DNA from: Pseudomonadota bacterium
GTDB taxonomy: Bacteria; Pseudomonadota; Gammaproteobacteria; Steroidobacterales; MnTg04
Reading direction: 5' to 3'
Assembly: GCA_022572885.1 (NCBI GenBank)
Contig: JACZVC010000022.1
Span: forward strand, 1,039 to 56,676
DNA: 55,638 nucleotides
Shown here piece after piece: positions 6,661 to 13,436 of this stretch (its first letter is position 1; each line of letters opens with the position of its first letter). Position numbers and translations under genes: made by a program. The notes beneath the pieces were generated by a model. It was given only the letters and a program-made list of their open reading frames with translations. It did no database searches and was not told the DNA's origin.

Positions 6661-9350
6661 GCTTTTTCCTCGTCGCCGCCGGTGCGCCGAACGATTCCAC
6701 TGGCGCCATCGAACTCGACGGTGTCGCCGTTGCTCAGCCACCGGGTCACACCGGAGATGGAGACGATCGTTGGGATGCCCATTTCTCTCGCCATGATCGC
6801 CGAATGTGACAGGAGGTTACCGCGCTCGACGAGCAGACCCGACGCAAAGGGGAACAACATGATCCAGCTTGGATCGGTGCACTCGGCTACGAGAATGTCC
6901 CCTTGCTGCAGCATGGCCGTTCGCGGGTCGGTAACCACGCGCACCGCGCCGGAAACTTGTCCCGGGCAGCAGCCGATGCCGGTACGTGTGTCGCCGCCGT
7001 CATTGGTCCCAAGCGTGGCGTCAAAACAGTTGCGATATACGACCCCGCGAGTTTCGAAGCGATCGGGCGGCGGATCCTGGCGCTCGTATTCTGCGAACTC
7101 CTCCTTGCGCAGCGATATCAGCTTGCGCAGATCGGTGGTAACGGCGGTGCCTTCGACAAAATCAAGGACCTCGCGCGTGTGCAGGTAGAAGACGTCACGG
7201 GGATCGGCGAGCGCGTCGATGTTGCTGAGACGTTTGCCCAACTCGACGAAGATGCGGCGGACGCGGCCAAAGACTCGCGTTCGTTCCAAGCGCAGGTTTT
7301 CGCGGTTACGAATGGTGTCACGGGCATTACCGAGAACCCACTCGAACGTCCAACGCTTGAGTGTTTGCGACGCTAACGTGTGGCGAACACATTCCTCTGC
7401 CTCGGCGCGCAGCGCGCACCTGTTGTTGCCCGTGTCCGTCGCGGGCCCGATATTTTGCGCGGCCAGCGCCCCGATCGCACGCAGCAGCATCGTGGGGTCG
7501 TCGTGCAGCGTGTGACTTTCCAGCTTGAGCTCGTTGATGCAGCGATCGCCGAACTCCTCGAGATAGGATTGGTAAAGCCGATGAAACTCTTCGTCGGCTT
7601 CGATTTGCGGAGTAATTTCCCTGAACTCTGCTTCGCGTAGCGCGCGCGCGAGATCCTTGTTCCCGGCGGCGATCTGGGCCATCGTTTGTAAGCGCTCCGC
7701 CGGCTCGGTGCTGACCATGCCACCGGTTGCGCACAACAAGTTGTTTTGCAGGGTGCCGGCCTCATCACCGCACCATTTGACGCACAGCTTGCACAAAATC
7801 CCATAGAAGCTCATGGCGAAGAAGTCATTGATCAATGGTGCGTCCCAGCGTGTGATCAGTCGGCTCTCCAGCAAGCGGTACTCGCCCACGAGCTCGTTCG
7901 CGCGCAGCGTCGCCAGATCGGGACGCGTGGTCAGCGCCGCTTCGACGCGCCCGTAGAATCGCCGAATCTTGAAATCGAGAGTAAAGAGATTTACAACGAT
8001 CGAAATTGACGTCCTCAGCAAGCGAAAACACTCCGCTAGGCGTGATGGCAGCGATCGTTTCGTCGCCGTACCCAGCGCCTCTTCGGGGATCGGTTCCTGC
8101 AACCCGATCATTTGCTCGAAAAAAGTGGCGTTGGTGCGGTAACCGGGTGTCTGGGCGAGCAGCCGGTACCAGTTGAGCACGTTGTAGTACACGCGTCCGC
8201 GGATCAGCCCGATCATGTTCTTCAGGGCGGCGCGATTGTCATCGATACGTGCTTCCGGAATGGCGAAAATGCGACACAGTTGTGTGTACACGCCCTCGTA
8301 GGCGTTGCGCGCGAACGAAAACGTCAGGGGTGTGGTCACGCCGCGGTAACTCTCGGCGATGTTGCTGTTGTCCCAAATGTTAAGCGCGCCGCCGACGTCA
8401 GCGGTGATGGCGAACGAGGTGATGGGACGCGATTGCAACAGGTAGAGTTCTCCGGACGCCATCGCCCACTCGATATCCTGTGGCCGGCCGAAAAAGGTCT
8501 CCGCCTTGCGCACGAGTCTGGCCACCGATGCGACCTCGGTGTCGGAAAGCGCCCACTGTTCGGTTCGTCCTGCGTCCACAGCTACCGCTGCCACACCTTC
8601 CCGGGCCGAGGAGGAAAATCGGTGCTCGATCGTCTTTGTCGCCAACTCGCATGAGACCACAGCGCCGTGGCAGTCGACGCGATGGGTATCGGCGTCGGCA
8701 TCGCCCGAAACCAGCGCCGTACCCACGCCGAAAACTGATCCCACCACCGCGATGCCCCGATCACCGCTAACCGGGTCGATGCTGAAGGCCACGCCAGAGA
8801 CGTCGGCGTCGACCATTATCTGAATCAACACGGCTGGGACGCCGGGCGACGGCGAGAGTCCATGCTCCTTGCGATAGGCAAACACACGTTCGCCGAATCC
8901 AGAACGCCAAACGTCCGCAACACGGCACGGCACGTTCTCGAGCGAGACGAACAGATAGCTCTCCAATTGTCCCGCGAAAGAATGCTGGGCCGAATCCTCG
9001 TCCGCCGCCGACGAACGAACCGCAAAGCGCTGTCCGTCGCCCGCGAGTGTGTGCAGCTCGCTCATCAACGCCGACTTGACGTCGGGAGCCATCATCAGGT
9101 TGTCTAACAGCGCAGTAACGTCGTCGTAGGTCGTCGCTATGGCGAGGGCTTCGCGCTGCGCCTCAGTGACGCTTCGGTCGAAGGCGTCCGGTGCAAGCAC
9201 GATCCACGGCGGCACCGGAAAATCGGTGTCGCCAAGTGCGGCCAGCGCACCCGCTTTGCCGCCCAACGGTTGCGCCGGCGTCGCCTGGTCAAAACGGATA
9301 ATGCAGGACGACCCGTGTTCATCTGCTAGCGGTTTGGGTATCGCAGTCAC
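6657..9350 (-). CDS. PEP synthase / rifampin phosphotransferase-like dikinase
   Basis: A 897-residue protein with the two ends of the pyruvate,phosphate dikinase family. The N-terminal ATP-grasp part shows GGKAGAL (30-36) and VRSSAADED (111-119) with HSFAGQLESYL after it. The C-terminal swivelling phosphohistidine domain shows GNLLSHSAIMAREMG (about 844-858), with the phosphorylated histidine near 849. The PEP/pyruvate TIM-barrel of true PEP synthase is absent. This is the layout of rifampin phosphotransferase, which uses ATP to phosphorylate a hydroxyl of a small molecule, giving AMP and phosphate. In this operon the acceptor could be an isoprenoid alcohol or a lipid intermediate (inference). 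The start is GTG at 9350, overlapping the HMG-CoA reductase stop as GTGA; upstream read-through to 9599 is not part of the gene. The four-base overlap with the next gene is again GTGA. Confidence 0.82.
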   Translation of the reverse strand: MTAIPKPLADEHGSSCIIRFDQATPAQPLGGKAGALAALGDTDFPVPPWIVLAPDAFDRSVTEAQREALAIATTYDDVTALLDNLMMAPDVKSALMSELHTLAGDGQRFAVRSSAADEDSAQHSFAGQLESYLFVSLENVPCRVADVWRSGFGERVFAYRKEHGLSPSPGVPAVLIQIMVDADVSGVAFSIDPVSGDRGIAVVGSVFGVGTALVSGDADADTHRVDCHGAVVSCELATKTIEHRFSSSAREGVAAVAVDAGRTEQWALSDTEVASVARLVRKAETFFGRPQDIEWAMASGELYLLQSRPITSFAITADVGGALNIWDNSNIAESYRGVTTPLTFSFARNAYEGVYTQLCRIFAIPEARIDDNRAALKNMIGLIRGRVYYNVLNWYRLLAQTPGYRTNATFFEQMIGLQEPIPEEALGTATKRSLPSRLAECFRLLRTSISIVVNLFTLDFKIRRFYGRVEAALTTRPDLATLRANELVGEYRLLESRLITRWDAPLINDFFAMSFYGILCKLCVKWCGDEAGTLQNNLLCATGGMVSTEPAERLQTMAQIAAGNKDLARALREAEFREITPQIEADEEFHRLYQSYLEEFGDRCINELKLESHTLHDDPTMLLRAIGALAAQNIGPATDTGNNRCALRAEAEECVRHTLASQTLKRWTFEWVLGNARDTIRNRENLRLERTRVFGRVRRIFVELGKRLSNIDALADPRDVFYLHTREVLDFVEGTAVTTDLRKLISLRKEEFAEYERQDPPPDRFETRGVVYRNCFDATLGTNDGGDTRTGIGCCPGQVSGAVRVVTDPRTAMLQQGDILVAECTDPSWIMLFPFASGLLVERGNLLSHSAIMAREMGIPTIVSISGVTRWLSNGDTVEFDGASGIVRRTGGDEEKA

Positions 9351-10636
9351 GATTTGCCTTCGCGACCTTCGTCGAAGTTTCCACGCGCGAACCGTTCGTG
9401 GGCCTGCGTGAACTCGCGCGCACAGATGGCGCCGACAATCGAGAGCTCGCCAGCCATGCATAACGCGGCAACCACTTCGGCTAGTTCGTGTGCCCGGCCC
9501 GGTTTCTTGAGGCCGAGGATGTCGAGACACGCGCTCTGACTGGGAAGCTGTGTGCCGCCACCAACCGTTGCTACCATCAAATTGGGCAGCGTCACGCACA
9601 GGTGCAGGTCACCGTTTTCGGTGGTTTCAAAACGCGTTATCCCCACGGCCGACTCGGCGACGCAAGCCACATCCTGCCCACAGGCGAGGTAAAGTGCAGC
9701 CAGTCCATTGGCGTAGTGTCCTTGGGTGCCGATCGATCCGATCAGCAGGCTGGCTGCGGTGGCGAAGTTCGAGTAGCGGGTGATGTCTGCGGGAGTGGCG
9801 TGCAGTCGTTTCTCGACCAGATCCCTGGGCACGAACACTTCTGCAGTAACCTTGCGCCCGCGCACCGTCTGGAAGGATTGAATCGTCGCCTTCTTGTCGC
9901 CGGACAGATTGGACTCGGAGAAGTAAACCTTGGGCTTGATCGGGCTTTTTTCCAGGATGTATTTGCACATCGCTTCCGATGCGATGGTGGTCATGTTCTG
10001 GCCAGATGCATCACACGTGAAGAAATCGAACAGAAAGTAGACGTGGTTGCCCTCGAGGTTGAACTTGATGTCAATGAGTCTGCCGTGCTGTGTGGTTTTC
10101 TCGGCGGCGCGACGCAGTTTCTTGATATTGCGCATCGTCCAAATGAGAAAGTTCGACGCCTCGGCGAGGTTGTTGAACACAAAACCCGGGGCGCGGCTCA
10201 CTCCCTCGTTCGCCAGAATGGTAGTGCAACCGCCGGCTTCGCTAATCACGCGCGCACCGCGATTATACGACGCTACCAGCGTCGCCTCGGTGGTCGCCAA
10301 TGGATAATAGTAGTCGCCCTGCGCGAACATACCGTTGATGCGCAACGGGCCGGCGACACCCACCGGAACCTTCACCGTGCCGATAAAATTCTCCACGTTG
10401 CAGCGAAATCTCTCGCGCAGGCTCATCGACGTGTCGTCGGCGATAACTTCCCGGGCGGCATCGTCAACGGGAAGCACCTGCCAGCGCGCCGCTATCGTTT
10501 CTTCATCGGTGCCACGGGGGATGGGCGGCGGAAGTGCGTTGTGTTTGGGTCGAAGCCCATTCTTCCAGTCCAACTGTTCGTGGACGTCGTCAAGGTAGTC
10601 GAGGAAGTTTTGCAGTCGATTGAAATCTGTTGCCAT
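9347..10636 (-). CDS. Class I-like 3-hydroxy-3-methylglutaryl-CoA reductase
   Basis: A 429-residue soluble HMG-CoA reductase, which makes mevalonate from HMG-CoA with two NADPH. The four catalytic residues can all be placed: Glu117 in TTEATLVAS, Lys248 in SGDKKAT, Asp322 in ACGQDVA, and His413 in FTQAHERFAR. Other landmarks are FIGTVKVPVGVAGPL (84-98), TVGGGTQLPSQ (357-367) and MAGELSIVGA. The usual NADPH-binding DAMGMNM is DASGQNM (209-215), a variation that marks an unusual subfamily. There is no membrane anchor. A Shine-Dalgarno-like GAAGGGG precedes the ATG. It follows the exporter gene by 19 nt and overlaps the dikinase start. No other mevalonate-pathway gene is in the window, and gammaproteobacteria normally use the MEP route, so its product is probably used for a special purpose. 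Confidence 0.93.
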   Translation of the reverse strand: MATDFNRLQNFLDYLDDVHEQLDWKNGLRPKHNALPPPIPRGTDEETIAARWQVLPVDDAAREVIADDTSMSLRERFRCNVENFIGTVKVPVGVAGPLRINGMFAQGDYYYPLATTEATLVASYNRGARVISEAGGCTTILANEGVSRAPGFVFNNLAEASNFLIWTMRNIKKLRRAAEKTTQHGRLIDIKFNLEGNHVYFLFDFFTCDASGQNMTTIASEAMCKYILEKSPIKPKVYFSESNLSGDKKATIQSFQTVRGRKVTAEVFVPRDLVEKRLHATPADITRYSNFATAASLLIGSIGTQGHYANGLAALYLACGQDVACVAESAVGITRFETTENGDLHLCVTLPNLMVATVGGGTQLPSQSACLDILGLKKPGRAHELAEVVAALCMAGELSIVGAICAREFTQAHERFARGNFDEGREGKS

Positions 10637-10655
10637 GTTTAAACCCCTTCGGATG

Positions 10656-12923
10656 TTATTCGGCGTGCCGCCTGCTAAACAAAAACGAAATGAACGCGGG
10701 CAGCAGTACTAAATCTGTCACCAGCGCCGCCAACACTGCGACTGCCATCAAAAGGCCCGAGTTGCCGATGGCGTCGCTGCCGGCAAGCGAGATGACGAAG
10801 AAGCCCGCGCAAAAAACAAAACTCGTCATTACCACCGCGACCCCACTGGCTCGCGCCACTGCGCGCATCGCGTCGTCGAGAGCGGCGCCGGTAGCGAGCT
10901 CGCGCCGTAGCCGGTGCAGAATGTGCACGGTATCGTCGACGATCACGCCCAGCATCACTGCGGCAACGGTAACGGTGGCGATGTCCAGCTCGATGCCGGC
11001 GAATCCCATCACACCGAGCAGCATCGCTACGGGGAGCAGATTGGGCGGGATGGCCACCAGGGCGAAACGCCAGGAGCGCAGCACCAATGACACGACCAAG
11101 AAAACCATCACAAACGCGAGGCTGAAGCTCTTCACCTGGTCGCCGACCAGGTGTTCGATCATCTGGCTGTACAGCGGCAGATAGCCGCTCATAGAGACCT
11201 CGGCTTGGTCGCCGACGGCCGCTTGCGCCGTCGCACTCGCTCGCTCGGCTACTTCGATAAAGCCGCCGGCGCTCATCCCCGATGTGGTCGCCGTGAGTCG
11301 CAGCGTACGCCCGTCGGCCGCTACCAGGTGGTCGAGTATGTCGCTATTGCCGGTGCGTTCGAGCAGTGCCACCGTCATTTCGATCACATCGTCGCTTTCC
11401 GGCACCCACGGCCGAGGGATCACATCTCCGCTGGCACCTACATAAAAGTCGCGTAGCACATCGGCGATCGTGGTCGTGCGCCCGATAGCCGCGTCCGCTT
11501 CCAATGCCGTTTGCGCGGCAGCCACCGCGGCGAATAACTCACTGTCCATCCAGTTGTCGCCGCTCGTTCGCAGCGTCATCTCTAGAGGAAAATAGGGGCC
11601 GGCCGTGCGCTCAATGGCATCGGCGTCCCGCCGGGCCACGTTGTCTTCGGGAAGGAATCCAATGCTGTTCGTGTCCACGACGATCCTGGCCGCGCCCACT
11701 ATCGAGACTGCGACGACGAGCGACGTCACCACCAGCACGGTGGCGCGGCGGCGCATGGAAAACATCATGATGCACTCGACGATCTTGGCCAGCCACGCAA
11801 TTGAGCGGTCGGGCGGACGCAGTCGCGACACCCGCGGCAGCAGCGCCGACATCCCCGCCACTGCGAACACGAACGCGAACACCACGCCGATGGCAGCGAA
11901 CAAACCATAGTCGCGTGTAACGGCCATGCTCGCCGTCGTCAGTGACAGGAACGCCACTGCTGTGGTGACCGTGTTGAATGCGCACGGTATGGTCACTTCG
12001 GCGAGTGTGGTCGTGAGAGCCTGGATCGAGTTGCGCGCTCGGCCCAGGGCGATGTCGAGGTCGGTGGTCATGTGAACGACGTTGGCGACGCCGAGTATCA
12101 TCACCACCGGAGGCAGCGCTATCGTGACCATATTGACGGAGCGGCCGAGGAGCGACATGACTCCGAGCAGGGCGATGTCCGCCAGAGCGACCACCAATAG
12201 GGCGAGGACCGTCCACAGGCATCGCCGTGTGATCAGGAAAAGCGTGGCGGCGATGACCAGGTAGGACAGGCCGATGAAGAGGCTGCCCTCACCGATGGTC
12301 GCGCGGTTGAGCGCGTCATGGAGGACACCGATTCCGCCGTAGCTCGAATGCTCGGCTTCGTTTAGTTCTGCCTCGGTGGCGGTACGGATCGCTTCGAGTA
12401 TGCGCGGCCGCTCGATGTCAATGTCGCGGTTGGCCTCCATCCACGCGAACACCAAGAGCGTCGAGCCGTCGCGCCCGACCAGTCGCGATGCCAGTCCGTC
12501 AATAGCGACCACCGCGCGGGCGCGCAGCAGATCGTCGTTGCCAACAGGGAGGTCGACTGCGGGAACGAGCCGCGGCTCAGCGCCGGCCACGAGAACGCCG
12601 GTGTTGGCCAAGCTATGCACCCGGGCAACGCCGCCGATTTCTTCCAGGGCGCTACTCAGGTGGGCGAGTCGTTCCAAGCGGTCGGGCGCGAACACGTCGT
12701 CCGAACCGTGAATCGCGATGACGACCACCTCATCGTTGCCGAACTCTTCGAGGAATGTCTGGTACGAAACCAGTGCGGGGTCATCCTCGACGAACCACGC
12801 CTCAATCGAGTTGTCGATGCTGAGTCTGCTTGCAAACACGCCGAGCACGATGGTCAGCACGAGCGCTACCGATACCACGACGATGCGTCGTTGCACGAGA
12901 AAGTAGACGAATTTGGTCAGCAT
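10656..12923 (-). CDS. RND/MMPL-superfamily exporter (COG1033 type)
   Basis: A 755-residue inner-membrane protein with the doubled RND layout. It has an N-terminal membrane segment (about 11-32) and a periplasmic domain opening with SIDNSIEAWFVEDDPAL, then a group of five membrane helices (about 215-370). The pattern then repeats with a membrane segment near 395-415, a periplasmic part and a C-terminal helix group. Length and lack of TolC-type partners point to the lipid-handling branch (MMPL/HpnN-like, COG1033) rather than multidrug AcrB. In this operon the natural role is export of the lipid product across or out of the inner membrane (inference). It is the first gene of the operon; AGGAAA lies about 7 nt before the ATG. 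No membrane-fusion protein is encoded nearby. Confidence 0.88.
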   Translation of the reverse strand: MLTKFVYFLVQRRIVVVSVALVLTIVLGVFASRLSIDNSIEAWFVEDDPALVSYQTFLEEFGNDEVVVIAIHGSDDVFAPDRLERLAHLSSALEEIGGVARVHSLANTGVLVAGAEPRLVPAVDLPVGNDDLLRARAVVAIDGLASRLVGRDGSTLLVFAWMEANRDIDIERPRILEAIRTATEAELNEAEHSSYGGIGVLHDALNRATIGEGSLFIGLSYLVIAATLFLITRRCLWTVLALLVVALADIALLGVMSLLGRSVNMVTIALPPVVMILGVANVVHMTTDLDIALGRARNSIQALTTTLAEVTIPCAFNTVTTAVAFLSLTTASMAVTRDYGLFAAIGVVFAFVFAVAGMSALLPRVSRLRPPDRSIAWLAKIVECIMMFSMRRRATVLVVTSLVVAVSIVGAARIVVDTNSIGFLPEDNVARRDADAIERTAGPYFPLEMTLRTSGDNWMDSELFAAVAAAQTALEADAAIGRTTTIADVLRDFYVGASGDVIPRPWVPESDDVIEMTVALLERTGNSDILDHLVAADGRTLRLTATTSGMSAGGFIEVAERASATAQAAVGDQAEVSMSGYLPLYSQMIEHLVGDQVKSFSLAFVMVFLVVSLVLRSWRFALVAIPPNLLPVAMLLGVMGFAGIELDIATVTVAAVMLGVIVDDTVHILHRLRRELATGAALDDAMRAVARASGVAVVMTSFVFCAGFFVISLAGSDAIGNSGLLMAVAVLAALVTDLVLLPAFISFLFSRRHAE

Positions 12924-13047
12924 GAGCGTTTCCTATTCGTGGCTAACCGCAAAACTCCTTTGTTTACTAAGGTGGGAGGAACTCAGCCATGTGAGTCCTT
13001 CCGCTTATGGTCATGGAACAACCATACCCAGGCATGGCATACACGGG

Positions 13048-13087
13048 ACTTACACAGGACTTACAATTCACTTACAATTCACTTACA
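13048..13087. promoter_or_regulatory. Array of four ACTTACA heptamers at 11-bp spacing (likely SARP-type operator)
   Basis: ACTTACA occurs perfectly at 13048, 13059, 13070 and 13081, so the repeat distance is exactly 11 bp, one helical turn, with 4-bp spacers (CAGG, ATTC, ATTC). A weaker fifth copy, GCATACA, sits in phase at 13037. SARP-family activators are known to bind heptameric direct repeats 11 bp apart just upstream of a -10 box. The neighbouring gene at 13437 encodes a protein with a SARP-type C-terminus, so it is the obvious candidate to bind here. That binding is inferred. Confidence 0.8.
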
Positions 13088-13211
13088 CAATGCGCTCAGC
13101 GGCAGGTGATTATGGTGAAACGCTACGTAAGGCTGTTACGGCCGATATCGTGGCTTCAATCGGTCTCAGGCTTGTCTTTGCGGGACCCAAGTAGATGGTC
13201 GATTGCCGCAC

Positions 13212-13232
13212 TAACAAGTGCTGCACTTGTTA
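13212..13232. promoter_or_regulatory. Perfect dyad, 10-bp arms with 1-bp spacer
   Basis: TAACAAGTGC, then T, then GCACTTGTTA: the arms are exact reverse complements. The size and symmetry fit an operator for a dimeric helix-turn-helix protein. It lies about 150 bp upstream of the regulator promoter and about 125 bp from the heptamer array. A hairpin in RNA is also possible, but no T-run follows. No binding protein can be named. Confidence 0.55.
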
Positions 13233-13252
13233 CCAGAATGACCTGTGCATTT

Positions 13253-13284
13253 ATGTCTGCTATCGACCCAAAGCCGACCATTCC
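13253..13284. repeat. Degenerate copy of dispersed hairpin repeat
   Basis: ATGTCTGCTATCGACCCAAA followed by GCCGACCATTCC resembles the copy at 18851-18882, with a few substitutions in both arms (TCTGCT and AGCCGAC). Confidence 0.55.
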
Positions 13285-13382
13285 CTAAAACTGTCGGCGC
13301 AATTTACAGGCTGTACAGCAATGGAGTCGTAACTCGCTGATTTTGTTGCGCGACACTTTGATTTATCGCTGGCGTTTCTGGC

Positions 13383-13413
13383 TTGACAACTTCAGGATCA
13401 GCGACCATATACT
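13383..13413 (+). promoter_or_regulatory. Sigma-70-like promoter of the regulator gene
   Basis: A perfect TTGACA at 13383-13388 and TATACT at 13408-13413 (five of six to TATAAT), with a 19-nt spacer that is longer than ideal. Transcription would begin near 13420, so the leader before the ATG at 13437 is very short and the TTG at 13419 would be at or before the transcript start. Confidence 0.55.
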
Positions 13414-13436
13414 AGTTTTTGGTCCTAAAGACACGC

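Larger units (their letters stand above)
12924..13436. promoter_or_regulatory. Divergent control region between lipid operon and SARP-type regulator
   Basis: About 510 bp without a gene. It contains, left to right, the exporter leader, an array of four 11-bp-spaced heptamers (13048-13087), a perfect dyad (13212-13232), a decayed copy of the dispersed repeat (13253-13284), and a sigma-70-like promoter facing the regulator gene (13383-13413). The two transcription units diverge from it. For the operon, TATGCC on the minus strand (13041-13036) lies 6 nt past the nearest heptamer and could serve as a -10 with the heptamers replacing a -35. Confidence 0.75.

Noticed and set aside
9488-10642. Plus-strand frame of 384 codons
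   Set aside because: Antisense to HMG-CoA reductase, which has all catalytic residues in place.
1826-12923. Archaeal-type ether-lipid pathway
   Set aside because: The UbiA-like and kinase domains invited this, but there is no glycerol-1-phosphate dehydrogenase, GGGP synthase or prenyl diphosphate synthase, and HMG-CoA reductase alone does not support it.
13048-13087. CRISPR-like array
   Set aside because: Units of 7 bp with 4-bp spacers are far too short, and the spacers repeat; regulator sites fit better.
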